NCBI GenBank assembly: GCA_030280995.1
Contig: JASXTE010000008.1
Coordinates: forward strand, 22,061,693-22,125,692
DNA length: 64,000 nt
Direction of reading: 5' to 3'
Source: Hemileia vastatrix
Lineage: Eukaryota > Basidiomycota > Pucciniomycetes > Pucciniales > Zaghouaniaceae
The notes beneath the pieces were generated by a model. That model saw nothing but the letters and a program-made list of their open reading frames with translations. It ran no database searches and was not told where the DNA came from. Of the stretch, positions 20,123 to 31,438 are shown in pieces (the stretch's first letter is position 1; each line of letters starts with the position of its first letter). A program made the position numbers and the translations under genes.

Positions 20123-21206
20123 TGTGGTAGCCTAAAGTTTAGTATGGCACCTAAATATGTAAATGGAGTTATTACAGTGTGCAAGATTGGCGCTATTATT
20201 TTTTATAAAAGGGTTTTATTTAATTTATTTGAGTTTTAAATATGAAGAAATTGGTCAAAAGCAAATGCCTACACGAAAACAATTTATTTTACGGTCTGAA
20301 TAACTTATAAGTATCAAGTAGAGTCACTCAAGAACCTTGGGAAATTTTCCCAGAATTTTTACTATTTTTCTTATATTTTTAAATGAATTTTAAAGATTTA
20401 TAGAAATATTTATGTTTTTAGAAATTACTTAACTTTGATGAATTTTAACGGTGTGATTAGAGCTGCGCAGACTACGAAAATTAGTTGAGAATGTAAAGGG
20501 GAAGTGGCTCTATTATGTGTAATTTTTACAGATTTTTTTATTATAGTTTTAGGTTCTAGTTGAGTCCGGAGGTCCGGATGGACTCCGTACGGACTCCGTA
20601 CGAGCTCCGGATGGGCTCCGGCTGAGTGCTGGAGAAGTATCTTAGGCACATGACTAGGTATACTTAAGAGCCTCTCAGACTCGAAATTGGGCATCTATCA
20701 TACATCATACAGACATCATACAGCTTAATCTTTAACCACCACAGTCTCATTATTTATTACTCAACAAATTAAATAAAATTGTAATACCCTTATAACTTTA
20801 TATTTTATATATAACATTATAGAAATACTACTCAACAATTTATATCACACTTCATACAGGGTATCTTTAGAAAGGTCTTCATCACTGGGACTTCATTATT
20901 GCTGTCTCATAAAAATTTAAATTATTATAAAAACATAAAAGTCAATCTTTTCAGATCTTTCACTGGTACACCATAATTTTTGTATTCAGTATTTCTTTCT
21001 CAACAGCCACTTTCTTTAAATCTCAAAAGGCGTTAAACATATCAGATTTTCATTATTTTTATCAATCAGATCCAAGTAGACTGGTTAGCTTAGTGATTTA
21101 GAATTCCCATTTTGTTATTTTTTTATTGGAAGGACAGGGTTTTCAGCTAAATCCACACATCTCCTCTGGATTCTGCTTACAGCAAGGCGACTGTAAGAGT
21201 TTACCA
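20123..21206 (+). repeat. Gypsy-2 3' LTR (about 1084 bp)
   Basis: Starts TGTGGTAGCC and ends near GAGTTTACCA. It aligns along its length with the Gypsy-3 5' LTR (27598-28652), including GTTTAGTATG near the start, GGCACATGACTAG in the middle and GGATTCTGCTTACAGCAAGG near the end. It contains a GC-richer cluster of GGACTCCGTAC-type repeats at 20565-20630. Confidence 0.88.
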
Positions 21207-22292
21207 TACCATAACGGAACTAAACAGGCGGCAAGATGCTGGTGGAAACACCTTAGCGGCATTCTGTCAAACTTGGGTTATAAAGCCAGTAATCATGATG
21301 CAAGTGTGTATGTTTTAGAAAAAAGCAATATGAAAGGAATGATATGGATTCATGTTGATGACGGGGTGGTTGTTTAAAATAGTCAAGAGATGTTGGATGC
21401 ATTAGTAATCAATATTGGGAAACATTTGAAGGTGAAGTGGTCTGATGGATTATCTTCTATTGTTGGCCTAGCAGTTTCAAGATGCAACAGAGGTTTTACA
21501 ATTCATCAACCGGCACTTGTTCATAAAATTCTGAGGGAACATAATCCGGTAGGTCTCACAACCCATTCACCACTCCCGGCGGGACTTTCATTAATATCAC
21601 TGCCTGAAAAAACCAAGGAACCTATGGAACGGTTAAAATTCTTATTGATCATTGGTTCTTTATCATATCTGGTAGCAGGCTCTAGACCTGATTTAGCATA
21701 TCCAGTCAACTTCCTGGCACGTTATGCATCAAGACCAGGTAAAGATGAATGGAATGCACTAAATCACCTCTTGAGATATCTGCAATTTACTAAGGATATG
21801 AAATTTCACTTGTTCCCTACGCTTAATGATGTTCCATCAATGGAGGTTTTCTGTGATGCTACGTGGGGTGGAAAATTTGCACGCGCCACAGGCGGCCATA
21901 TCCTTATAGTAAACGGTTGTTTAATACTATGGCAATCAAAAGGACAATCACGAGTGGCTACGGCATCCCTACACTCGGAATTAATGGCAATGTCCACTGC
22001 CACCCGCCAGGCTCTGTGGATGAGAAACCTCCTACGTGAAGTAAATCTATGCAAAAAACCAACTACACTGTTATGTGACAACAAGGGTGCTATTGTTGCA
22101 GCTACGGATAACCCTTCTGATAAAAGATGCAGACATGTTGACCGTGACTTCTATTTTGTGAATGAACAAGTACATAGGCGGGAAATTATAATAGAGTGGG
22201 TTTCCTCAAAGGATCAAGTAGCGGATTTGTTGACAAAGAATTTAGGTCCTAATGTGTGGAAAGAAAAAAGATGTTTACTTGGTGTTTATTAG
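21207..22292 (+). pseudogene. Copia Pol fragment: RT C-terminal part and RNase H
   Basis: Begins at the Gypsy-2 LTR border in mid-RT (GTKQAARCWWKHL). The RT box is HVDDG. One in-frame TAA at 21375 interrupts it, after which the frame stays open to 22292. RNase H motifs follow: VFCDATWGG, SLHSELMAMS and LLCDNKGAI. It ends DLLTKNLGP...LLGVY, a typical Copia Pol C-terminus. The upstream half should lie left of the window, split off by Gypsy-2. Confidence 0.93.
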
Positions 22293-22380
22293 TTTACACC
22301 CTTTTATTTTCTTTCTTTCTTCTTTTTTTCTCTCATATTTTCTTTTTCTTTCTTTTTGCACGGTGGCAGGGAAATCACTA

Positions 22381-22390
22381 AGAGGGGGGA
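22381..22390 (+). other. Polypurine tract of the Copia element
   Basis: AGAGGGGGGA directly precedes the LTR start TGTTATGTATAGG. A pyrimidine-rich stretch lies upstream (22297-22350). Confidence 0.75.
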
Positions 22391-23041
22391 TGTTATGTAT
22401 AGGACATAATATGCTTAGTGATTATTCAATATGTAAATAGATTTTAGTATAAAACCTATGGTGCAGCTGACGCGTCTAACTCCGGTTCACTCCGGACGAA
22501 GCGCTGACACTGCTACCATAGAAATGAATAGTTAATAAGGGGTAATAATGCAACGGTGAGTGAATATGCCCTTAATTATCGGTAAAGTATGCTTACCGAC
22601 CCAACTTACAGACACGGTGGTTAGATGCCCTGATAATCCTCACCATAATTTAGTAATGCCAGTTGTAGATCTGCGGTAGATTCCCCAATAATGTTCCCCT
22701 CCCACAGTAGTCACATATAGTTGCCTTTTTATTGCCCTGTGTTTCCTCCTCCTTCTGCTTACTCTAACATGTATATACTCCAAATTTGTCTTCCTTCCTT
22801 CATGCCCCTAGTTGGGTGAGCCTTATATTTGTCACTGTTACCTTTTATACTTGGGTTTATGTCCTTCCTCTCACCATTCATAACCGTAGGGAATGAAGAG
22901 AGAGAGTTTACCTTTCTGGGCTTTGAGATTCCGGTGCGCAAAGTTCTGCAGTGATACTCTTAGCTTGTTATGCGGATACATTTTTTATGACACTGATTCT
23001 TGCCTTGTTCTAAAAGAAGTTCCCGTTTGACTGAGATAACA
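22391..23041 (+). repeat. Copia 3' LTR (about 651 bp)
   Basis: Ends TGTTAT and ATAACA form a terminal inverted repeat, and the start follows the polypurine tract. No second copy is in the window, so the right end is inferred from the ends alone. It contains a 50-base block (22581-22631) shared with the fold-back at 25706-25811. Confidence 0.7.
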
Positions 23042-23557
23042 AAGGATACAATGGCGCGGAAAACTAACATACATCATAAGATATCAGACGCCATTCAATA
23101 TTTACTGATAGCCTATAAGCTTTTAGAAACTGATTTTTAAGGCAATGTTAACACGTAAACTATAATATTTTAAGTAGAGGTAAGCAAGCAACAACACAGG
23201 GACGTTGGGAGAAGAATGAAAAAAGACAATGGGCATCCAGCCTACATTCGGCCCAATATCATACTCAGTATTTGCTTTGGTGCCAGTACTCATCCTGAAT
23301 TCATCTGATATAATGAGGAACAATTTTTGTTGTTTCTCACTTGCATCTCACGCATTTTTCTGTAAAACTCTTCCCAGAGTGCTGTTTTTTCTATCTTCTA
23401 CTTTTGGCTATCTATAGGGAACATTTCCGGTTTCGCGTACTCCATCCATAATTTCCACACTAGGTAAGATTCTCAGAAGTGGCAGGCTCTAAGCTACACA
23501 TTAGTTTGTAACCTGTCAAATTGTTAATGTATCAAACACGATTATATTTTTTAGCTA
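23042..23557. other. Interval between Copia LTR and the 312-residue open frame
   Basis: No convincing gene. A short ATG frame of 29 codons starts at 23051. A possible intron runs from GTAAGATT near 23463 to TTTTTTAG at 23554, just before the next ATG, so an untranslated or coding upstream exon is possible. Confidence 0.35.
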
Positions 23558-24496
23558 ATGCCTCAGTCAACTTGGTCTTCATGGTATTCTTCCTCAAAGC
23601 GCTCAGAAAATACTTTTCATCAAGATGTTATTTCTCCTCGTCATGTAACTTGCACTTCCAAAAATTTTACGCCTCTTGATAAATCTATTTTGAAAGACAG
23701 GAGACCCGCCGAGGAAGAAGAACGAGAAGGTGTCACTTTAAGGGAAGAACTAAATCGTTGGAGTTGGCAGTTAGCCACATCAAGTGCTACATCTTCTGGT
23801 AGAAATGGATTGAATAATCCTGCTACAAAAGCCGATGTTCCTTTGTCCAAAATTAGCCGCTTGTATCGCATCTTGAATCTTCCCCAGACTCCAAATGAAA
23901 CTCCCCCAGTTGGTCATCGTGATTTTGAAAAGAGTGAAACAAACGTTACCATTGATGGGCTATCAAACCCTAAACATCTCCAGTCCAAATTCTCAAAGGC
24001 TTCCAAGTTAGACTCCCACCAAGTTTTTGCAACATCTAAAAAACGAGAAGCCGACGAGGGAGATCAGGCACACTTTCCATACAAAAAGGTGAAGCAAGAC
24101 TATCAAATCAAGTCACTTCACTCTATGCCAGCATTTAGCTTCCGATCAACAAGTCCTTTTCGAATGAAATCACTTATATCCTCTTCCACATCAGGACGTT
24201 TAACAATGACTAATCAACCACAAAATCACCACCCTCACGTATCTAATCAGAACATCTCTCATAAGAAACACTACACCTTTTCAAGAGGAACGCATGATAC
24301 TGAGCCTGTTGATATTTTGAAAAATTATCGACCCAAGACCTGGGCGCAAGGATCTCGTAACAGCGAATGGAAGCATCAAGATTTAGAAATGGCGGTAGAA
24401 GCACAGGTGAAATTCACCAATCCTCAAGTTACCCCCAGTAAATGGAAAATTAGAGCTGAAATTTTTGGCCAACGCTTGAAGCGATTGGAAACTTAA
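23558..24496 (+). CDS. Hypothetical protein, likely host gene
   Basis: 312 residues from an ATG just after a possible splice acceptor. I recognise no domain. It is rich in Ser, Lys and Thr. An acidic patch (AEEEEREGVTLREELNRW) lies near residues 50-68 and basic clusters such as TSKKREADEGD and PYKKVKQD near 155-180. The C-terminus (ESEWKHQDLEMAVEAQVKF-like, then RAEIFGQRLKRLET) looks helical. GC content is higher than in the surrounding AT-rich DNA and codon use looks natural. It matches no transposon protein here. It could be a complete single-exon gene or the last exon of a longer one. Confidence 0.5.
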   Translation: MPQSTWSSWYSSSKRSENTFHQDVISPRHVTCTSKNFTPLDKSILKDRRPAEEEEREGVTLREELNRWSWQLATSSATSSGRNGLNNPATKADVPLSKISRLYRILNLPQTPNETPPVGHRDFEKSETNVTIDGLSNPKHLQSKFSKASKLDSHQVFATSKKREADEGDQAHFPYKKVKQDYQIKSLHSMPAFSFRSTSPFRMKSLISSSTSGRLTMTNQPQNHHPHVSNQNISHKKHYTFSRGTHDTEPVDILKNYRPKTWAQGSRNSEWKHQDLEMAVEAQVKFTNPQVTPSKWKIRAEIFGQRLKRLET

Positions 24497-25705
24497 GCTT
24501 ACAAAATATCTTTTGACGCTTTAACGCATTGATCTTTCGATTAGATTATTTTGCTAAAAACTGGCGGAAATGTATTGCTCGCACGATTCTGGTTGACTTT
24601 ATGTGATAGAATTTACCGTTAAACTTATATTACCTATCAATATTTTAAGTTAATTAGAGCATGTACTATCCTTCACTTAAAGTGAGTTAATGTGTAGTTT
24701 TAAAGTTGATGGTATGCCAGTGGAAATTCGGTATTTTTTGTCTAACGAAATTCAAGTCAAGATAAATGTTAACGCAATATCATTCACAAAGACTAGCAGT
24801 ACAATAGTAAAGTCATAATTCCCATTGTCTCTTTCATAATACTATTCCTACTAAGCTTGTACCTAAACTAATTTGCTACTTCCTTCATGCCCCAAGTTGG
24901 ATGAAATTGTATGAAATATAAAAAAAATAGTAAAGTCATAAGAGCATCTACCTCCGTTGCAGTAAAATTTCAGTAGATAATTGCATAATTGCTGTGTCAA
25001 TTGTTACTGAAATGGGGTTTGACACCCTCGTATGCAGATTCAGTTAGCAAACACAAGTTGGGCAAATTTCCATACCCTCGTGTTGAGTCGCCCATTTGGT
25101 AAACTCTACTGTTTTCCTTCTCGCATTTTTGCTACTCACTTCACTCTCCTCAACTTTTCAGATGGGACAAATCATAATTGACAAATTTCTCACAATGGAA
25201 GAAGATTTAATTGCACAGAGCTTCTTGGTGTAGAGACTGATGCCTTGCAGGACCAGTACAAGGACCAGGAAAAGATCTCTGGTGCACTCGGAAGCTACAC
25301 TATATACTGATGGGTGACTAGCTAAGTACATAGTATGGTAACACCCTAACACTAGGTGGTTCCAATTAGGGGATCGCTTTTTTGTTGGATCAGACAAGTT
25401 GATCACTTTATATGGATTTGGAGTTTGTAGGGCGAGGTGCGAAATGGGAGATTGTGTTAATAGGAAGTGTTGTGTAGTAACAGTTGTGAATTAAAATAAA
25501 AAATGTTTGGTTTCAATAAGTAGTGAAATGTGAAAGTGTTCAGCAGCTACAAGGTGGAGTGAAAAGAATTGGCTGGCAGAATATTGAATTACCGAATGAG
25601 GTCAAAAGGAGCTCAGTAACTTTAGTTGACAGGCTACAGTACATGCTGAATTCACTAGCTAATAGAGGCCTTTAATGAAACGAGGGTTAAGGTTCACGTC
25701 AAAAT
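24497..25705. other. Noncoding interval
   Basis: No gene. At 24941-25030 a decayed repeat begins AGAGCATCTACCTCCG and contains an inverted match to CAGTAAAATTTCAGTA (TTACTGAAATGGGG). It resembles the arms of the fold-back that follows. The remainder shows nothing I can name. Confidence 0.5.
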
Positions 25706-25811
25706 GCAGTAAAATATGCATACCGAACCAATTTACCGACACAGAGGTAGATGCTCTAAGGGCATTTACCCCCGTTTTGGTAAAGTTGTTCGGTATGCAT
25801 ACTTTACCGAC
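25706..25811. repeat. Small fold-back repeat (MITE-like)
   Basis: Two arms of about 53 bases in inverted orientation meet near 25758 without a spacer. Both contain TATGCATACCGAAC and end in GATGCTCT or AATGCCCT. A third, single arm lies in the Copia LTR (22581-22631). Confidence 0.65.
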
Positions 25812-26148
25812 TTTTGAGCAAGTATTCATCCTCCGTGTTATTAAAGCCCCTCATTAGCAATTGATTTCATTACATATTGGATGCGAACACATATTTTTAC
25901 TGAAAGATATTTGATTCATTACATTATCTTGGCCTTGCTCCCGCAATAAAACTTCATTTCGCAACTCACTTGCCGAAAACTTAATTTACTACTTTGCTCT
26001 TCTTAGCTTTTTTCATTTTCATATAACATCACTACTACTCACCATAAATTATCATTTATATATACTTGCTACCCATAACAACTAATATAAGCTTAAAGTA
26101 TGTCAAGTGACTCTAGGAAAAAGTGATTGCCAAACTGGACTCCTCACT

Positions 26149-26560
26149 CTATGCACCAAGTAAGATATCACTGATGGGGATATCCAGCGCGAGTCAGGGA
26201 TATTGTAGGGAGGGACATAAAGATAGAAAAATATGTACAAGAAAAATATGTGTAAGGAAAATATATGCCAAAAAAATATGTGAGAAAAATAACCATGGGG
26301 AATTTAGTTTTTAAAAAAAAATTTTCTCAAAAAAATGATTTTTTACCTCATTTTTCATTTTTTCCTGTTTTTTACAATTTTTTTTTTTGAAAACAAAATT
26401 CTCATGGTTGAAAATGAATTTTCTTACATTTGCTTTTCTCGCACTTATTTTTCTTGCACTTACTTTTCTTACATTTATTTTTCTGACCTTATGTCATTCC
26501 CTAAAATATCCCCAACTGGCACTGGATATCCCCATCAGGGATATCTTACTTGGTGCATAG
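26149..26560. mobile_element. MITE-5, 412-bp element with long terminal inverted repeats
   Basis: The outer 37 bases at each end are inverted repeats with one mismatch (26149-26185, 26524-26560), containing ATGCACCAAGTAAGATATC. Looser pairing continues inward through tandem GAAAAATATGT-like units for about 150 bases. TA directly flanks TGCACC at both ends, which would fit a Tc1/mariner-type TA duplication. No coding sequence. Confidence 0.75.
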
Positions 26561-27597
26561 TGCCAGAAGGAAGAACACAGTGGGAAAAATTCCTGAACTA
26601 GATGTCTATTTCAGTTTTTGGTTTCAAGGTACAATTCCGGGTCTGATTTGTGGAGTGACCCTGTTTGACCCCATCTTATTTTTTTGCTTTTCTGGCATTG
26701 TCATCTCCTTGGTGCATGTCCTGTCATCTTCATGGATTCATCCAAAACCTCTATTTGCGCTTCCTCTTCCCTTCTCTTACAAGCATACCCACACCATACC
26801 ACAAAAACCCTCTTCCAAAGGCAAAAAATAAGGTGGGCTCAAAAAGTGACATTCAATGGTTTGTCACAAAGACACACCTAGAAATGGGATAGGGTCACAA
26901 AGCTGAACTAAAAATTTAGTTTGCCATTTTTCCCCCTGTGGAACATCTTTCAATTTCATATATCAGTATAAACAAGTTGGTGTAAGAGTAGTCTGTCACA
27001 AGTTGATTATGTCCTTCACTACAATCTTGATTGAGGAGCTCTTTCTTTGGTTTAGACTTAGCCTTATTGGTTGAGTAAATTTAGTAAGAAATGAACACAA
27101 AAGCTTTCATTCACGCTTGCAGTCAAAAGCTTTTGTGACTTGACCATAAATGGCATGTTAAAAAAAAGTGGAGTTTACAGTTGAGTTTTGGTTACTGGAC
27201 ACAAAAATTCCAGGAATGAATATTACGTTTGAATCATAAGTTGCAAAAGAAACTGCATACAAGGGATGAATGAGAAATTTCGTTATAAATTGGCTCAAGT
27301 AAAATGGAAATATATACTGGATATTTATTGAAATGGGGGAAGATGCTCTAAGAATAAAACAACTATTGGTTTTAGGAGTCAAACAAACAAGATATATTTG
27401 GGGACAAATGGACTCATACTAGGCACCAAAAAAGGAAAAAGACTTAAATGAAAATTTAAAAAGAATAAATTTGGTTAATAAATAATAAAAATAAATAAAG
27501 AAGATGCAGGCTAGATGCACAACATTTTTTGGCCAAGAGGGGGTGCAACATAGTAGTTGTCACTACAGATCTGACTCTCACCCCTGCTAAAGTAGAT
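26561..27597. other. Noncoding interval before Gypsy-3
   Basis: No gene that I can support. Short open frames at 26550-26892 overlap in several frames and look like chance. GATGCTCTAAG at 27348 recalls the fold-back ends at 25750. Confidence 0.45.
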
Positions 27598-28652
27598 TGT
27601 AGTTGTTATGGAATTCTAAAGTTTAGTATGACACAAAATTTTGCTAAAAATATATTATAGGAAACTCATCATGGAGAATTAGAGGGTTATTAAATTTTGG
27701 TTTTATTTTATAATAAAGAAATACGGTTGATTTTAAATATTGGTCAAAATAATGTATCAAAGAAAAAAATTATTTTACAAAAAAGAAAAATTATTATGGG
27801 CTTAAAAATTCATGGAAAAAAAATTCAGGGGACCCAAAAAACTTTGGAAATTAAATTGGAATTTTTCACATTTTTCTTATATTTTTATTAATTTTATTAA
27901 GTAGTTGAAAATATTTTTAATTTTTGTTAAATTGCTTAACTTTAATGATTTTTAGTTTGGTAAATAAGGCTGCAGAGACTAAAAAATTTTGAGCAAATGT
28001 TTTTCAGATGTATCTCTCTTATCTCTAATTTTTCTAGATTCTTATTAAGGTTTTAAGGCTCTAATTGAGTCTAGTGGTACATGCAAACTCCATACAAACT
28101 CTAGAATTGAAAAAGAGGCACATGACTAGACTATGCATATATAATATGTAGACTCAAAATTATACCACACACATAAGAAGAATAAAATATTATATAGGCA
28201 TAAAAATTAACCACCACAACATATTATTTAAATAAGTCATAATACCCTTATAAATAAAACATTTTTACATAACACTTCATATATTTTACACAACAGCTCA
28301 TAAATATATGCATGAAGGGTATAATTAGAAAGGATTCAATTCCAGGGACTCAACTTTAACATCTTTTAATAAAAAATAAAAACTCAGTAATTACAAATAA
28401 ATTCAATTGATTAAATATTTTTAATGGTACAGCTTTCTGTTGTATTTCATTATATTATCTTAAGGTCATACATTCCATCATCTCAAAACAATTAATAAAA
28501 ACTGTTCAAAAAGTCCTTTTACTATCAAGTAGAAATTATATCAGAGATTATTGAGAAATCTTTATTTATTTTAAAGGGACAGGGGTTTTTTAGGTTTATC
28601 CAACTCCCTTGGATTCTGCTTACAGCAAGGTGACTGCAAGAGTCTTTCTACA
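27598..28652 (+). repeat. Gypsy-3 5' LTR
   Basis: Homologous to the Gypsy-2 3' LTR through most of its length. The end is set by TCTACA before the primer-binding site. The start is TGTAGTTGTTATGG at 27598 or TGTTATGG at 27604. Confidence 0.82.
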
Positions 28653-28653
28653 T

Positions 28654-28673
28654 TGGTTGCTCCCAACATGGGG
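28654..28673 (+). other. Primer-binding site of Gypsy-3
   Basis: TGGTTGCTCCCAACATGGGG just after the LTR end, matching the Gypsy-1 site TGGCGCCCAACGTGGGG apart from a short difference near its start. Confidence 0.7.
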
Positions 28674-28781
28674 CTCACATTTTCTGGATTTTAAAGGACT
28701 TAATTGATACTTGGACTTTCTTAGCCTGAAAGAGGCTCACTTTTTTGAATGCTTATCAAATTTTTGATCTTTACTTTTGGG

Positions 28782-29835
28782 ATGTCTTCTTCTACTGATT
28801 CTGGTGTTTCTGCTGCTGGTGCTACTCCTGTAATGGAATCAGTAAGGATTCAAACTTTGTATGTGTCCAAGTTTAATGGCAAGGAATAAAATGGTTTTTG
28901 AGTAGGTATGAAGCTTCTTCTTTTGTTTATGGGGCTTCTCTTGTGGATATGGTGAAGCAAATTAGGTTCTTTATTGTGGAAAGAGAGGTGGAAAAAGAGG
29001 TCATTGCTATGGAGGGTTATAAAAAGTGGGATTGGATTAATTTTTCAAAAGAGATGATTCAAAGATGGGTTCTGAGGTATTCTACAGTGGATTTGAAAAT
29101 TAATTTCAGTGTGTGAAAGGCAAAATATGGTTTTGCTTCATTGGTGGATTATAGGAAAATCCTTGGAGAGTTTGATGAAGTGGTGAAATATCTGGTGTTG
29201 GTAAAGGAAATTTCTCAAGAAAATCTGGCTAAGGATCTCTTTTGGTCTCATTTTAATAGGAGTGTTAGAATGGATGTGCTAAAAGATTTTCCTAGGAAAA
29301 TTCTGATGAAGAATTCCCCTAATGAAGAGCAGAAACTTCCTGCTTTATTGATTATTAATTGAGAATGTGGAGGAATACCTCAAACTTATGGCATTGGACA
29401 GATTTCAAGAATATTGAAATAAGTATTTCAGAAAGATCAGAGAAGTTTTGGCTGAGAATAATGATATTATGGTGAAAGCTCAAGAGGATAAGAAGGATCA
29501 GACAGGACAGCTGCTTGCTAAAGCTGAAGGTAATTATAATAATCAGATGGTGGATCAGTTGGCTGACTTCACAAAGCAGCTAAAAAAGTTTGTCCATGTG
29601 ACAAAAAAGGTCAATAAGGACCCTGTTTCTTTGTACTTTTCTACTTCTTATAAATCTAGGGGTTATGAGAGGAGGAATTATGATTATAATTGTAACAATA
29701 ATTGATTATCTGGAAATGGAAATGGTAGAAATGGGTATAATAGTATTAATGGTTATAGAGGTGTATATGGTGAGGTAAAGGTGTGCTCTTATTGTAACAG
29801 GCAGTGGCACAAACCTGGTGATTGTTATTTTTGGA
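28782..29835 (+). pseudogene. Gypsy-3 gag
   Basis: Starts ATGTCTTCTTC. Several stops and shifts break it, but the Gag order is clear: VRIQTLYVSKFNGKE, then MVKQIRFFI, YRKILGEFDEVVKYL and MDVLKDFPRKILMK match Gypsy-1 Gag. The zinc knuckle at 29783-29824 reads CSYCNRQWHKPGDC, an intact CCHC. This indicates the Phe in the Gypsy-1 knuckle is a change. Confidence 0.85.
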
Positions 29836-31365
29836 TAGGGACCTGAATTCTTTTAGATTCAAAATTTATGGAAAGGTTTACAAGTTTCCTGATATATCTT
29901 TCATCAAGCCCAGTGATGGTCAGGATCTGTCAGATTTTTTTTGTAGAAATATGTTGGGTGAAAAAAGGAAATTTTTTGAAGAGCTACCTGGTGGTAATGA
30001 TGATAATAGTGGAAAAAGTGATGGTAATTGTGGTAATGGTAAAGATGAGAAAGAAAAAGGTAAAGAGAAGGAGGCCAGTAAGGCCACATTTTCAACTTCA
30101 TTTGGTGGTTTGGAGTTTTGTTTTGTTGTTAGGGTGGATGGAAATTGTATGGCTGGAGAATATGATTTGAATACTGCTAGAAGGGCAGCCACTAATAAAG
30201 CAAAGAGTAGCATTAAAAGTCAGCTTAGGGCTAAACCAGATAAGGTGGAGCTGAGAAATGTGGAAATGAAACATTATTTAAAAGATGAAATTTATTGGAT
30301 TCAGAAGGGGATGGCTGATATGGGGTCTGCTAGCTCTGGTACTTTGGATTTAAATGGAGAACCTATGCATGTGAATGAAGAATCAGATTCTGAGGAGGAT
30401 GTGTCTTTAGAATATATCCCCAGACCAAGTTTTAGTAGTCACACTCCAATGGAGAGAGTACAGAGAATCAGTTTTGGATCTGGATTGGTTAAAGTTGGTG
30501 GTGATAAGATTGCAGTTATTAATTCAAAAGATGTTGGAATGGCTGTTGATGATGTAAATTTTGGTTCTCAGTAGGTGTATAGGACAAAGGTGGTTAAAGC
30601 AAAGGCTCAGTATGAAAGGTAATTTGTGGATGATAAAGAGAATATGATGGATATGATTTTGGGTAATTTGAATTAATTTCAGATTCCTCTATTCTAGGTT
30701 AATTATTTACTATTAGTCCTGCCCTTGCACAGAAGCAAAAGAAGCCTCTGAGAAGGAGATGGGTGTCAGTTGTAGAGGTGGAATATATGTGTGAAAATGT
30801 AGAAACTTTTTGTGAGGAGGTGGAATTCATTTTTCTACTCCTATGGGATATTGGGTAGTGACATTAAATGGTAAAAAGATAAAGGCCCTGATGTATTCTG
30901 GCCCTTAAATTAATCTAATTTCATTGGAGCAGGCTACAGGTATTAGTCTTCCACTTAAGACTGGTACTGGTGGGAATATTAGAGGAATTGGAGGACATGC
31001 TAGTGAGCTGATGGGTATAGCAGAGTATGTAAAGTTAGGTGTTGGTGGATCTGTTTCTAAAGCCCATTTATATGTGGCCATAGGGTCTGTAAGAAAGGTT
31101 CTTGGTGGTCCTTTTTTAATAGATTTTGAAGCCAAGATTTGTAATCATTCTGGAATGGGTATAAGTTTGGATATTACTGGTGATGATGTGAAAAATTTTA
31201 CATATGCAGTTGGTACCTCCAGAAGATGAAGGTTGTGAAACTAGGCCTAGAGTGACTCCAATGTGTCAGTGTTGTGTTTTAACCTAGAAGAGGCAAATTA
31301 AAATGTCAGCTTCTGGTGAAATAATTAGAGAAATGTATAATGGAGACCCCCATTTTTTGGGGTAG
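29836..31365 (+). pseudogene. Gypsy-3 linker and protease
   Basis: The linker is open to 30574 (KVYKFPDISF, YLKDEIYWIQKGMADMG, LDLNGEPMHV) and shows no stop where Gypsy-1 has TAA. The protease site is destroyed (MYSGP then a stop, then INLIS). GIGGHASELMG and VLGGPFLIDFEAKI remain. It ends CATTTTTTGGGGTAG at the frameshift site. Confidence 0.85.
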
Positions 31366-31438
31366 GAAGGGCTGATCACTCTATTGTTTTAATCCCTCCT
31401 CAAAATGAGATCCTGGATCAAAGTATTTCAGCTCACTT
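31353..31438 (+). promoter_or_regulatory. Frameshift signal of Gypsy-3 (slippery site kept, stem decayed)
   Basis: T TTT TTG at 31353-31359 followed by GGG TAG, identical to Gypsy-2. The outer arms GGGCTGA and TCAGC remain. The inner arms TTTTAATCC and GGATCAAAG pair with one mismatch and one wobble. Confidence 0.7.

Larger units (their letters stand above)
12411..21206 (+). mobile_element. Gypsy-2, Ty3/Gypsy retrotransposon, 5' part beyond Gypsy-1
   Basis: The coding sequence begins abruptly at the Gypsy-1 LTR border, in the gag-protease linker (SKDELYKMQKG). The missing 5' LTR and gag should lie left of the window. It continues through protease, RT, RNase H and integrase, a 2.4-kb structured 3' region, the polypurine tract and a 3' LTR. 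Proteins are close to Gypsy-1 but the LTRs have diverged, so they are sister families. About a dozen nonsense changes make it inactive. It sits inside a Copia RT gene. Confidence 0.92.

Noticed and set aside
20565..20630. GGACTCCGTAC repeats as an origin or operator
   Set aside because: They are short direct and inverted GC-rich units inside the Gypsy-2 LTR with a decayed match in the Gypsy-3 LTR; nothing points beyond LTR sequence.
24880..24910. Match of CTTCCTTCATGCCCC to the Copia LTR
   Set aside because: Only about 20 bases are similar with no extended homology, so chance is likely.
29868..30213. Alternative frames on both strands over the Gypsy-3 linker
   Set aside because: Repetitive Val/Met or His/Tyr runs mirror the low-complexity linker; the frame matching Gypsy-1 is 29822-30574.
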